DNA of 64,000 nt. Source: Bradyrhizobium sp. SZCCT0153. GTDB taxonomy: Bacteria; Pseudomonadota; Alphaproteobacteria; Rhizobiales; Xanthobacteraceae. The notes under the pieces are model-generated. The model had not been told where the DNA came from and searched no databases. It saw only the letters and a program-made list of their open reading frames with translations. Numbering within the stretch: the stretch's first letter is position 1; each line of letters starts with the position of its first letter. Position numbers and translations under genes: made by a program. Shown in pieces: positions 15,610 to 24,257 of the stretch. The stretch lies in contig NZ_JAFCKS010000005.1 of NCBI RefSeq assembly GCF_018129995.1, positions 62,001 through 126,000 on the forward strand, in the 5' to 3' direction.

Positions 15610-16698
15610 TCAAAATCCCCTGCGTAGAAGCGTCTGCAGTTCGGCCTTGCCGAGATTGCCCAGCCCCAGCGTTTCGAGCGTTCGGCCGCCCTGGCTGAAA
15701 TCCTCGCCGCAGATTGCGCCGCCGATCGCCAGGAAAGCCTTTGCGAGCGGCGTGGCCACGCCCGCCAGGCCAGCGACTGAGACCAGCAGCGATAGCCCAA
15801 GCCGCAAATCCTCGCGCATGTAGCGATGTTCGCTCAGCACGATCCGTTCGCGCCAGTCGCCCGAATCGGTCAGGCGATCATGCGAGCCGCGGCCGTACAT
15901 CCAGATCTCGCCTTCTTTCGCGTAGTGATGAGCCAGCGGAAAATGCGGCGCGCCGTAGCCGAGCGCTTCGCGCACCGCGATGCGTTCGGCGTCGAGCGCA
16001 TCGGTTACCCGGCGGATCGCGCCTTGCGTTCCCTCCTTGTGGATGTCCCATCGCTCGAAATGTTCGATCGGGCCCGCATTCATCACGATCAGCGGCGGAT
16101 GGATGATCGGGCCTGCGTTCATCAGTGCCCCGGACAGCGCGTCTCCGCACGGCTCGATCGCATCGGGGAAAGCGCGTCCGATCACTTCGATCGCGTGTGC
16201 AGCAGTTTCGAGAGGGAGCACGCCGACCGGCAGTCGCTTGGCGCGGATGGTGATGGCGACCTCGAATGGCCCGTGCTTGCGGGTCAGCCAGGGCAACGTG
16301 CCGGTCTCTGCAAAGCTCGCCTTGGCATGGTTGCCGGCGTCCCGCGCTGCCTGGGCGAAGATCATCGAGCCGAACGTCGCCGGTGGCAGAAACACGACCT
16401 GTCCATCCCGCAGATGTGGAGCAAGCAGCCGGGCGATGTCCGGCTGCGCGAAGGCGGGGGCGGGGCACAGGATCAGCTCCGCGCCGTTGACGGCTTCTGC
16501 GATGTCGGTCGTGACCAGCGCGAGCTTGGTCTCGTGACGGCCGTTATGATCCTTTACAACGATGCCGGAGCCGGCGGCACGATGTGCCGCGACCTGATCC
16601 GCGTCGCGGCGCCAGAGCCGGACCTCATGTCCGGACAGCGCAAAATCGCCTGCGGCCGCGAAAGAGCCGTTTCCCCCACCCAGAACCGCAATCTTCAA
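15610..16698 (-). CDS. NAD/NADP octopine/nopaline dehydrogenase family protein
   Basis: The ~362-residue protein starts KIAVLGGGNGSFAAAGDFALSGHEVRLW, a Rossmann fold with the GGGNG form typical of opine dehydrogenases. It then has a C-terminal all-helical domain with NAGPIIHPPLIVMNAGPIEH and GAPHFPLAHHY, which carries the conserved His of the family. Opine dehydrogenases join a 2-oxo acid to an amino acid reductively, or reverse this. The start is a TTG whose last bases form the stop of the ligase gene upstream (TTGA), with AAGGAG 7 nt before it. An opine-type enzyme within an acyl-CoA operon is unusual, so the substrate may be a different 2-hydroxy or imino acid. Confidence 0.8.
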   Translation of the reverse strand: MKIAVLGGGNGSFAAAGDFALSGHEVRLWRRDADQVAAHRAAGSGIVVKDHNGRHETKLALVTTDIAEAVNGAELILCPAPAFAQPDIARLLAPHLRDGQVVFLPPATFGSMIFAQAARDAGNHAKASFAETGTLPWLTRKHGPFEVAITIRAKRLPVGVLPLETAAHAIEVIGRAFPDAIEPCGDALSGALMNAGPIIHPPLIVMNAGPIEHFERWDIHKEGTQGAIRRVTDALDAERIAVREALGYGAPHFPLAHHYAKEGEIWMYGRGSHDRLTDSGDWRERIVLSEHRYMREDLRLGLSLLVSVAGLAGVATPLAKAFLAIGGAICGEDFSQGGRTLETLGLGNLGKAELQTLLRRGF

Positions 16699-18218
16699 GA
16701 TGTCTCTCCTTGTGCGCGCGACTGCGCATCGATCTGCTTCAGCAGGAAATGCTGAACCTTGCCGAGCGCCGTGCGCGGCAGGTCCGTGACGAAGACGATG
16801 TCGCGCGGTACCTTGTAGCGCGCGAGTTGTGCCAGAAGGTGCGCTCTCAACTCGTCGGCTCCGGGCTGGCATCCCGATCTCGGGATCACATAGGCGATTG
16901 GCACCTCATCCCAGCGCGGATCGGGCCGGCCGATCACCGCGCATTCGCTGACATCGGGATGTTCCAGAAGGACGCGCTCGACTTCGGCCGGATAGACGTT
17001 CTCCCCGCCGGAGATGATCAAGTTCTTCTTGCGGTCGCGGACCCAGAAATATCCGTCGGCGTCGCACAGGCCGATGTCGCCGGTGCGATACCAGCCGTCG
17101 TGCAGCGCATCGCGCGTGGCATCCGCATCGCCCCAGTATTCAAAGAACACGTTGGGGCCGCGCACGGCGATCTCGCCCGGCGTGCCCGCCGGCACCGCGT
17201 TGCCAGCCTGATCGATCACCTTTGCCTCACAGCACAGGCCGGCAAGACCGGTCGATCCCACACGTGAAAGGTCGCCGCCAAGGCGCGTGTAAACCGCGAT
17301 CGGGCAGGTTTCGGTCGAACCATAGACCTGGAGCACCGGTACACCGCGTGCGACGAAGCGCTCGATCAGGTGCGGCGGCACGATGGTCGAGCCGGTGGCG
17401 ACCGCCTTCAGCGACGACAGATCGGCGGCAGCCCAGGCGGGATGCTCGGTTACGGCCTGGATGATTGCCGGCACCATCACGGTCAGTGTCGGTCGTTCCC
17501 GTTCGATGGCCGCGAGTGCCGTATCCGGCGTGAAACGGGCGTGGATCGTGACGGTCGCGCCAAGTTGGAGCGCTGCCGTGGTCTGGATGTTGAGGCCGCC
17601 GACATGGAAGAGCGGCAGCACCGTCAATATGTGATCGTCGGATGTCATGTTGTGCATGTGCTGGCTCATGACGCCGTTCCAGAACAGCGCCTCCTGGCGT
17701 AGCACCGCGCCTTTCGGCCGTCCGGTCGTTCCTGACGTATAGACAACGAGGAGCGGGCAGGAGAGATCGGCGTGCGGGTTGCGGCCACTGCCCTCGCTGC
17801 GTGCCAACAGGTCGTCGAACGTCGTGCCGCCCGGCGGCTCGAAATCGAGCCCGACAGCGGCAGTCCCCTCAAGCTTGGGAAGAACCCCCTCAAATGCCTG
17901 CTCGAGCACCAGGACCTTGGCGCCGGCATTGGTGAGAATGAAAAGCTGCTCTGCGACGGCCAGCCGCCAGTTCAGGGGCACCAGCATCGCGCCGAGCCGC
18001 GCGCAGGCATAGAGCAGAACCAGATAGTCCGGCCGGTTCAGGCTGAGGATTGCAACGCGGTCGCCCCGGCCGACGCCGAGTTCCTGCTTCAACGCCGTCG
18101 CGGTCCGCTCGATCCGCGCGGCGAACGCTGCATAGCTCAGCCGTTCCCCTTCGAAGGCAATGGCCGTCTTGTCTGGCGCGAACGCCGCGTTGCGATCGAT
18201 CAGACTACACAGGTCCAC
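16695..18218 (-). CDS. Acyl-CoA synthetase (AMP-forming, class I adenylate-forming)
   Basis: The ~507-residue ligase shows A3 motif VVYTSGTTGRPKGAVL, A5 motif VYGSTETCP, A7 motif WYRTGDIG, A8 hinge RDRKKNLIISGGENVYPAEVE and the C-terminal catalytic lysine PRTALGKVQ. It makes an acyl-adenylate and then an acyl-CoA from a carboxylic acid. I placed the start at GTG 18218, 2 nt after the stop of the acyl-CoA dehydrogenase gene. The family resembles long/medium-chain or cyclohexane-carboxylate/aromatic-acid ligases, and the acid is not evident. It is coupled to the opine-family gene by a TTGA overlap. Confidence 0.88.
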   Translation of the reverse strand: MDLCSLIDRNAAFAPDKTAIAFEGERLSYAAFAARIERTATALKQELGVGRGDRVAILSLNRPDYLVLLYACARLGAMLVPLNWRLAVAEQLFILTNAGAKVLVLEQAFEGVLPKLEGTAAVGLDFEPPGGTTFDDLLARSEGSGRNPHADLSCPLLVVYTSGTTGRPKGAVLRQEALFWNGVMSQHMHNMTSDDHILTVLPLFHVGGLNIQTTAALQLGATVTIHARFTPDTALAAIERERPTLTVMVPAIIQAVTEHPAWAAADLSSLKAVATGSTIVPPHLIERFVARGVPVLQVYGSTETCPIAVYTRLGGDLSRVGSTGLAGLCCEAKVIDQAGNAVPAGTPGEIAVRGPNVFFEYWGDADATRDALHDGWYRTGDIGLCDADGYFWVRDRKKNLIISGGENVYPAEVERVLLEHPDVSECAVIGRPDPRWDEVPIAYVIPRSGCQPGADELRAHLLAQLARYKVPRDIVFVTDLPRTALGKVQHFLLKQIDAQSRAQGETS

Positions 18219-18220
18219 CG

Positions 18221-19510
18221 TCAGTCGTCCGTTTCGCCGGCCTCGTAAAGCGCCTCGCGTCCAATCCGGTCGAGGCAAAGCTCGGCCGTCCAGGGCAGCA
18301 TCAGCGAGCCGCAGCGGCTGTCGCGATAGATGCGCTCCAGCGGCAGCGAGCGGAGCATGGCCTGACCGCCGCAGGTGCGGATCGCGAGCGCGGCGAGCTC
18401 ATTGGCACCTTCCATCACCGAATATTGCGCGGCGTAGGCGCGGAGCACCTGCTCCTTGCTTGGATTGGCGCGCGCTTCCGTGACGGCCTGGAACCAGATC
18501 GCCTTGATCTGCTCGAGCTTGATCTGCATCTGCGCGACCGCGATCTGCTTGGTCGGGTACATCCTGCGCTTGACCGGCGGCATGCCTGGCGCTTCGCCGC
18601 GCAGATAGCGCACGGTGAAGTCATAGGCGGCTTGTGCCAGGCCCATGTAGGTCGGCGACAGTGTCAGGAACATGTGCGGCCAGCGCATCGCGGCCTGGAA
18701 ATAGACGCCGCGCGGCATCAGCGCAGAATCCTCGGGCACGAACACGTCCTTGAACAGCAGCGTACGCGAGACCGTTCCGCGCATGCCGAGCGGATCCCAG
18801 TCGCCGACGACCGAAACGCCCTCCGACTTGGCGGAGATGGCGAGATAAAGCGTGTTGCGGCGCGAGGCTTTCCCGCCTTCCTCGATCTCGGTGCAGAGCA
18901 CGCCGTAATAATCTGCATGGCCTGACAGCGATGCAAAGATCTTCTTGCCGCTGACGATCCAGCCGCCCTTCACGGGCTTTGCCTCCGTGCCGAAGGCGAC
19001 GCCGCCTGCCGCCGCTGCGCCACCCTCCGAAAAGGGCTGCGAATAGATCGCCCCGTCCTCGACGATGCGCTTGTAGTGGACCGCCCGTCGCCGCTCGTGC
19101 TCGGTGCGAGTCGCGGCGTCCATGTCGAGATCGTCGGCGAGTGGACCCGACCACAGGGTCGAGCAGACGTGCATGTTCCAGGTCAATGCGGTCGCGCCGC
19201 AATAGCGGCCGATTTCCGCGGCTGCCAAGGCATAGGTCTGATAGTTCGCGCCGAGTCCGCCATGCGCCTTGGGGACGGCAATGCCGAGCAAGCCGACCCG
19301 GTGCAGGTCGCGATAATTCTCGGTCGGAAAGATTGCCTCGCGATCGTAAGTCGCCGCGCGGCCAGCGAACACGCTCTGCCCGATCTCCCGCGCGCGCGAA
19401 ATGATGCCGGCCTGCTCGTCGTTCAGGCGGAATGCCACGGGATCGAAGATCGGGGCGTCCATTGCCACCTTGTCGGTTGCGCCGACGTTCTTGCGGACTT
19501 GCACGGTCAT
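18221..19510 (-). CDS. Acyl-CoA dehydrogenase
   Basis: The 429-residue flavoenzyme has an N-terminal helical domain (LHRVGLLGIAVPKAHGGLG). The middle beta domain carries the FAD/substrate region IYSQPFSEGGAAAAGG and WIVSGKKIFASLSGHADYY. A C-terminal helical domain has QYSVMEGANELAALAIRTCGGQAML. It introduces a double bond into an acyl-CoA, passing electrons to ETF. The usual catalytic glutamate is not obvious at the standard C-terminal site, so an atypical substrate or role is possible. It lies 12 bp after the alpha/beta hydrolase and 2 bp before the ligase. Confidence 0.85.
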   Translation of the reverse strand: MTVQVRKNVGATDKVAMDAPIFDPVAFRLNDEQAGIISRAREIGQSVFAGRAATYDREAIFPTENYRDLHRVGLLGIAVPKAHGGLGANYQTYALAAAEIGRYCGATALTWNMHVCSTLWSGPLADDLDMDAATRTEHERRRAVHYKRIVEDGAIYSQPFSEGGAAAAGGVAFGTEAKPVKGGWIVSGKKIFASLSGHADYYGVLCTEIEEGGKASRRNTLYLAISAKSEGVSVVGDWDPLGMRGTVSRTLLFKDVFVPEDSALMPRGVYFQAAMRWPHMFLTLSPTYMGLAQAAYDFTVRYLRGEAPGMPPVKRRMYPTKQIAVAQMQIKLEQIKAIWFQAVTEARANPSKEQVLRAYAAQYSVMEGANELAALAIRTCGGQAMLRSLPLERIYRDSRCGSLMLPWTAELCLDRIGREALYEAGETDD

Positions 19511-19522
19511 TGCACGCTCGCC

Positions 19523-20338
19523 TTACGTTTTGATCGCGACGGAGTTCAGGAACCGGCCGAGGGCCTCGTCGAAGGCATCGCGTCGCTCAAGATTGGCGAG
19601 ATGGCCGACGCCGGCGAGCTCGACATATTCGGCCGAAGGGATGTAGGTCGCCGTCTTCGCCATCATCGGCGCAGGCGCATTGTTGTCCTTGGAGCCGGAC
19701 AGCAGCAGCGTCGGCACGGAAATGTCCTTGAGCGTGCTGCGTTGGTCGAAGCCGATCAAGGCCAGCATCATGGCGCGATAGCTCGCCTCGGGCACGCTTC
19801 CCATGCATTCGCGCGCAAGCTCCATTCCCTTTGGATCGGGATCGTCGCCGACAAGCTCCTTTACCAGGGAAGGTGCCAGCGACTTCATCGTCTCTCCGCG
19901 GTCGAGCGGGCCAAGCCGCGCCGCGATGAACGATCTCTGCCAATCGCCGTCGGCCTTGCCGAAGGCCGGGCTGGTCTGCGCCAGCACGACCGCGCGCCCG
20001 CGCATCGGAAATTGCACCAGCCATTTCTGGACGATCATGCCGCCGATGGAATGGCCAACCAGAATTGGCCTGCTCACACCGAGTTGCTCGATGAATTGCT
20101 GAAGCGCGTCCGCCAGGGCAGCGATGCTGACGCTGCCGAGCGGAGCCGATCCGCCATAGCCCGGCATGTCCCATGCAATCGCGCGAAAGCGGGTGCCGAA
20201 GGTGGCGAGCTGGTTCCGCCAGGCTCGCGCCGCGCCGCCGATGCCATGCAGGAAAATCAGGGGTATTGCGCCCGGATCGCCCGCGGCTTCGTAGGCGAAA
20301 CGTCCGTCCCTTGTTATCATGGGCGTGGATTGCGACAC
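19523..20338 (-). CDS. Alpha/beta hydrolase
   Basis: The 271-residue protein has the oxyanion region FLHGIGGAARAWRNQL, nucleophile elbow GHSIGG, acid residue in SGSKDNNAPA and histidine in GVGHLANLE, which is a complete catalytic triad. Relatives include 3-oxoadipate enol-lactonase and NicD (N-formylmaleamate deformylase). With the NicX-like enzyme nearby, a deformylase-like step is a plausible but unproved role. It is the first gene of the minus-strand operon. The start is GTG 20338 with AGAGG upstream, and ATG 20320 is possible. A candidate MarR-type operator lies 60 bp upstream. Confidence 0.88.
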   Translation of the reverse strand: MSQSTPMITRDGRFAYEAAGDPGAIPLIFLHGIGGAARAWRNQLATFGTRFRAIAWDMPGYGGSAPLGSVSIAALADALQQFIEQLGVSRPILVGHSIGGMIVQKWLVQFPMRGRAVVLAQTSPAFGKADGDWQRSFIAARLGPLDRGETMKSLAPSLVKELVGDDPDPKGMELARECMGSVPEASYRAMMLALIGFDQRSTLKDISVPTLLLSGSKDNNAPAPMMAKTATYIPSAEYVELAGVGHLANLERRDAFDEALGRFLNSVAIKT

Positions 20339-20398
20339 GCAACAACCTCTTGCTTGGCCCGGCGATGCTAACAGGCCTGTAAGGGATGGGAAGAGACA

Positions 20399-20417
20399 AT
20401 TTTATACTTAAAGCAAT
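20399..20417 (-). promoter_or_regulatory. Candidate MarR-type operator, site 1
   Basis: On the minus strand this reads ATTGCTTTAAGTATAAAAT, nearly identical to the site at 26289. It lies in the divergent region between the alpha/beta hydrolase operon (minus) and the SDR-hydratase pair (plus), so it could control both. Position is good to within 1 nt. Confidence 0.6.
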
Positions 20418-20530
20418 TTTCGGGCCGGTCCCGGGCGCTTGGACGTTTGGGATCTTAATCGGTGCTTTCGTTGCAAAAATTTGAAGGTTAAAATATATCG
20501 AGGGGCGATCACATCCCAGGGAGCCAACGC

Positions 20531-21292
20531 ATGTCCGCATTGCCGCATTCGCCGCACGCGCTGGTCACCGGCGGCGGCCGTGGCATCGGCCGCGCGATTG
20601 CAGCCTCCCTCGCGGGCGCCGGTGCCACCGTGACGGTGCTTGGCCGCAATGCGGCAACTCTTGACGAGGCGGTGAGCGCGGGGGCTGCGCATTTTGCTGC
20701 GGTCGCGGACGTCTCGAACGAAGCATCGGTGAAAGCTGCCATCGCCCAAGCAAGCGCACGGAAGCCGATCGATATTCTGATCGCCAACGCCGGCAGCGCT
20801 GAATCGGCGCCGTTCGCGAAATCGGACAGTGCGCTGTTTGCCCGCATGATGGACGTCAACTTCATGGGCGCGGTTCACGCCATCCACGGCGTCTTGCCGG
20901 CGATGAAGGACCGCCCCTACGGTCGCATCGTCGCGATTGCATCGACGGCCGGGCTCAAGGGCTATCCCTATGTCAGCGCGTATAGTGCCGCCAAGCACGC
21001 CGTGATTGGACTTGTGCGTTCGCTTGCGCTGGAAATGGCCGGCAGCAATGTCACGGTGAATGCCGTATGTCCCGGCTTCACGGATACCGATCTGGTTGCC
21101 GGCAGCATCGAGAACATCATGAAGAAGACGGGCCGCAGCCACGAGCAGGCGATTGCCGAGCTCGCGAAGCACAATCCGCAGGGGCGGCTGATCACGCCTC
21201 AGGAGGTGGCCGATGCAGTGCTGTGGCTGTGCGGGGAGAGCGCCGGTGCGATCACAGGACAGGCGATCGCGGTTGCCGGTGGTGAGATCTAG
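20531..21292 (+). CDS. Short-chain dehydrogenase/reductase (SDR)
   Basis: The 253-residue classical SDR has the cofactor motif TGGGRGIG, NAG motif IANAGSAE and catalytic S and Y-x3-K in IASTAGLKGYPYVSAYSAAKHA. In this context it probably oxidises a 3-hydroxyacyl-CoA or an alcohol produced by the hydratase encoded 43 bp downstream. The gene is divergent from the minus-strand acyl-CoA operon, with a shared candidate operator. Confidence 0.9.
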   Translation: MSALPHSPHALVTGGGRGIGRAIAASLAGAGATVTVLGRNAATLDEAVSAGAAHFAAVADVSNEASVKAAIAQASARKPIDILIANAGSAESAPFAKSDSALFARMMDVNFMGAVHAIHGVLPAMKDRPYGRIVAIASTAGLKGYPYVSAYSAAKHAVIGLVRSLALEMAGSNVTVNAVCPGFTDTDLVAGSIENIMKKTGRSHEQAIAELAKHNPQGRLITPQEVADAVLWLCGESAGAITGQAIAVAGGEI

Positions 21293-21335
21293 CGTGCGCG
21301 ATGCAGGCCTGGAACGAGAAAGCTAAGGAGATCGC

Positions 21336-22172
21336 ATGAGCAGACCAGCCAATCCCGTGACCCTGCCGCTGGCGGACTATTCGCCGCAGAATTTCCTGCT
21401 GGCCGTGGTCGACGGCGTTGCCACCGTGACGCTCAATCGTCCCGAGCGGAAAAATCCGCTGACTTTCGAGAGCTACCGCGAGCTCACCGATTTCTTTCGC
21501 GCCTGCGCGTTCGACGATGCGGTCAAGTCGATCGTCGTCACAGGCGCGGGCGCCAATTTTTCGTCCGGCGGCGACGTATTCGAGATCATCGGTCCGCTCG
21601 TGAAGATGGACACCAAGGGACTGACGGCCTTTACCCGGATGACGGGCGACCTCGTCAAGGCGATGCGGGCCTGCCCGCAGCCGATCGTCGCTGCGGTCGA
21701 AGGCATCTGTGCCGGCGCGGGCGCGATTATTGCCATGGCGTCCGACATGCGGCTCGCGGCGAGCGGGGCCAAGGTCGCATTCCTCTTCAACAAGGTGGGC
21801 CTTGCCGGCTGCGACATGGGCGCGTGCGCAATCCTGCCGCGGATCATCGGGCAGTCCCGCGCCTCCGAGCTGCTCTACACCGGCCGCTTCATGACCGCGG
21901 AGGAGGGCGAGCGCTGGGGCTTCTTCAGCCGTCTCGTGACACCGGAGCAGGTGTTGCCCCAGGCGCAACTGCTGGCAAGGCAGATCGCGGAAGGGCCGAC
22001 CTTCGCCAACACCATGACCAAGCGGATGCTGGCGATGGAATGGGCGATGTCGGTAGAGGAGGCGATCGAGGCGGAGGCCGTTGCACAGGCCCTGTGCATG
22101 ACGACGGCGGATTTCGAGCGCGCCTTCGAGGCCTTCGCCAACAAGGTCAAGCCGGTGTTCAGGGGCGACTAG
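21336..22172 (+). CDS. Enoyl-CoA hydratase/isomerase family protein
   Basis: The 278-residue crotonase-fold protein has VATVTLNRPERKNPLTFESY, the oxyanion-hole segments GAGANFSSGGDVFE and GICAGAGAIIAMASDMRLA, and a C-terminal helical trimerisation region. Crotonases act on acyl-CoA thioesters as hydratases, isomerases or ring-cleaving enzymes. It follows the SDR gene with a good ribosome-binding site (AAGGAG). The segment FLFNKVGLAGCDMGA replaces the standard Glu-containing LPEV-type motif, so the exact reaction may differ from simple hydration. Confidence 0.88.
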   Translation: MSRPANPVTLPLADYSPQNFLLAVVDGVATVTLNRPERKNPLTFESYRELTDFFRACAFDDAVKSIVVTGAGANFSSGGDVFEIIGPLVKMDTKGLTAFTRMTGDLVKAMRACPQPIVAAVEGICAGAGAIIAMASDMRLAASGAKVAFLFNKVGLAGCDMGACAILPRIIGQSRASELLYTGRFMTAEEGERWGFFSRLVTPEQVLPQAQLLARQIAEGPTFANTMTKRMLAMEWAMSVEEAIEAEAVAQALCMTTADFERAFEAFANKVKPVFRGD

Positions 22173-22220
22173 GCCGGTTACTCCTGGCCGCGGCCCTGCC
22201 AAAAAGGGAACGTACGCGAA

Positions 22221-22239
22221 ATTCCTTTAAGCTTGAAAT
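22221..22239 (+). promoter_or_regulatory. Candidate MarR-type operator, site 2
   Basis: ATTCCTTTAAGCTTGAAAT lies in the 262-bp region upstream of the flavin monooxygenase gene (starts 22435). It contains the palindromic core TTTAAGCTTGAAA. The rest of this intergenic region shows nothing recognisable. Confidence 0.6.
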
Positions 22240-22434
22240 AATTTCGCGTTGGGCTCAATTGGCGGGGTTTCGATGAGGAATGCGCCTCCGGCAGGGGCCT
22301 TAGGAGCCGGGAATTAAGGCTAAGCCCAAGACCCGGGCCGAGCTCTGGGCGGAGGCGACAAAGCCGCTTGCGGCGGAGCAACTGCCCGTGCGACGTTAAC
22401 TCATTGCCTGGCGTTATCGAGTGGAGTTAAGGCG

Positions 22435-23685
22435 ATGAAGGCGATTATCGTCGGTGGCGGTATCGGTGGTCTCACCACGGCATTAATGCTGCGCTCGCGC
22501 GGCCTGGATTGCGAAATCTTCGAGCAGGCCGACACCATCCGCGAGCTCGGTGTCGGCATCAACACGCTGCCGCATGCGATGCGCGAGCTCGCCGGCCTCG
22601 GTCTGCTCCAGAAGCTCGACGATGTCGCGATCCGCACCGATCAGCTCTATTACCTCAATCGCCACGGCCAGGAAGTCTGGCGCGAGGCCCGTGGCATCGA
22701 CGCGGGCCACGACGTGCCGCAATTCTCGATCCACCGTGGCCGCCTTCAGGGCGTCATCCATCGCGCCGTCGAGGAGCGGCTCGGGCCGGATGCTATCCAC
22801 ACCGGCTGCCGGCTCGGCGCATTCACTCAGGACGAGGGCGGCGTCACCGCCTATTTCTTCGATCGCGCCGGCGCGCATATCCACACGGCGCGCGGCGATA
22901 TCCTGATCGGCGCCGACGGCATCCACTCACGCGTTCGCGACACGCTGTTCCCGAACGAGGGACCGCCGTGCTGGAACGGCCTGATGCTGTGGCGCGGTGC
23001 GCGCGACTGGCCGCTGTTCCTCACCGGCAAATCGATGATCGTGGCCGGCGGGCTCAACGCCAAGGTGGTGATCTATCCGATCGCGGAGGGATCGAGCCCC
23101 GCGAGCCGTCTCACCAATTGGGCGGTGCTGGTGAAGGTCGGTGAGGGCAATGCCCCGCCGCCGCGGAAGGAAGACTGGTCGCGGCCGGGCCGCCGCGAGG
23201 AGCTGATGCCGCATGTGGCCCGCTTCTCGGTGCCCTATATCGACGTGAAGAGCCTGATCTCGGCAACGCCCGAGTTCTACGAATATCCGACCTGTGACCG
23301 GGATCCGTTGCCCTATTGGTCGTCCGGGCGCGTCACGCTGCTCGGCGATGCCGCGCATCCCATGTATCCGGTCGGCTCGAACGGTGCCTCGCAGGCGATC
23401 CTCGATGCGCGTTGCCTCGCCGATGCGCTGGCGCGCGCCGAGCATCCCCGCCAGGCGTTGCTCGAATATGAGAAGAAGCGCCTGCCGATGACCGCGGACA
23501 TCGTTCGCTCCAACCGGCGCGGCGGTCCCGAGGGCGTCATCGACGCCGTCGAGCAGCTTGCACCCGACGGTTTCGACAATGTCGACAACGTGCTGAGCTA
23601 TTCGCAGCGCGAGGCGATCGTGCGCGGCTATGCCACCAAGGCCGGCTTTGCCGCCGTGCCGGGGCTGGCGGCGGTGCGCGCTTGA
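22435..23685 (+). CDS. Flavin-dependent monooxygenase (PhzS / salicylate-hydroxylase-like)
   Basis: The 416-residue class A flavoprotein has GGGIGGLTTALMLRSRG at the N terminus, the DG motif ILIGADGIHSRVRDTLF near residue 160 and the flavin GD motif VTLLGDAAHPMYPVGSNGASQAILDA near residue 305. Such enzymes hydroxylate aromatic acids with NAD(P)H and O2. The family is nearest to PhzS-like oxidoreductases in motif layout. It is preceded by candidate operator site 2, and the convergent cupin gene follows after a palindromic repeat. In this cluster it likely hydroxylates the aromatic substrate or its degradation product. Confidence 0.88.
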   Translation: MKAIIVGGGIGGLTTALMLRSRGLDCEIFEQADTIRELGVGINTLPHAMRELAGLGLLQKLDDVAIRTDQLYYLNRHGQEVWREARGIDAGHDVPQFSIHRGRLQGVIHRAVEERLGPDAIHTGCRLGAFTQDEGGVTAYFFDRAGAHIHTARGDILIGADGIHSRVRDTLFPNEGPPCWNGLMLWRGARDWPLFLTGKSMIVAGGLNAKVVIYPIAEGSSPASRLTNWAVLVKVGEGNAPPPRKEDWSRPGRREELMPHVARFSVPYIDVKSLISATPEFYEYPTCDRDPLPYWSSGRVTLLGDAAHPMYPVGSNGASQAILDARCLADALARAEHPRQALLEYEKKRLPMTADIVRSNRRGGPEGVIDAVEQLAPDGFDNVDNVLSYSQREAIVRGYATKAGFAAVPGLAAVRA

Positions 23686-23723
23686 GGGCGATGAATCATC
23701 ATCACCCTTTGGCCTTTGATTGA

Positions 23724-23770
23724 GCATGCCCCTTCCGGAAAACCGCTTGCGCACTTTTCCGGGGTCATGC
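23724..23770. repeat. Rhizobiales-type palindromic intergenic repeat, copy A
   Basis: GCATG and CATGC flank CCGGAAAA / TTTTCCGG arms around CCGCTTGCGCAC. From memory this resembles the small palindromic repeat common between genes in Rhizobiales. It lies between convergent genes (flavin monooxygenase and cupin) and can form a stem-loop that acts as a bidirectional terminator. Confidence 0.65.
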
Positions 23771-23772
23771 TG

Positions 23773-24228
23773 CTAACCGCCGGGAGGCGGCGGCAGGAAG
23801 TGAATGTTGAACTCGGCCGCCATCGCCACCACGTCCTCCGGCTTCTGCTCCTTCATGTTGTGAAGGCCCCAGAACAGGTCGAACAGCTTGCGGGTCGGTG
23901 ATACCCAGAACAGGACTTTTGCGGTCTGCTCCGACTTGTTGAAGATGCCGTGCGGCACGCCCATGCCGAGCCGGATCAGATCGCCCGCCGTCGCCTGCGC
24001 CTCCGAATTGCCGAGCACGAAGTCGAGCTTGCCCTCAAGCATGTAGAGATACTCGTCCTGGTCCGGATGGATGTGCGGCGGCACGAATGTGCCCGGCGGC
24101 AATGTCGCGTGCCAGGAAAAGCTGTGCTCGGTATTGCTTTTCGGCACATAGGTCTGACCGAGGATGTTCCAGGAAATTCCCTGGATCCCTTCATTGGCCC
24201 GGGTGATGCCGGTGATTTCAGTTTTCAT
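23773..24228 (-). CDS. Cupin-domain protein
   Basis: The 151-residue protein is a single small beta-barrel. Cupin motif 1 PPHIHPDQDEYLYMLEGKLDF has the H-x-H-x4-E metal ligands, and motif 2 GDLIRLGMGVPHGIFN has the second histidine. Such proteins may be metal-dependent dioxygenases, isomerases or binding proteins. Position between a flavin hydroxylase and an aromatic-type ABC binding protein suggests a step in ring metabolism. The ABC binding protein starts upstream and ends 29 bp before this gene, so the two are cotranscribed. I cannot assign a reaction. Confidence 0.85.
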   Translation of the reverse strand: MKTEITGITRANEGIQGISWNILGQTYVPKSNTEHSFSWHATLPPGTFVPPHIHPDQDEYLYMLEGKLDFVLGNSEAQATAGDLIRLGMGVPHGIFNKSEQTAKVLFWVSPTRKLFDLFWGLHNMKEQKPEDVVAMAAEFNIHFLPPPPGG

Positions 24229-24257
24229 TGCAGTCCTCCCGTAACGCGACGCGCGGC

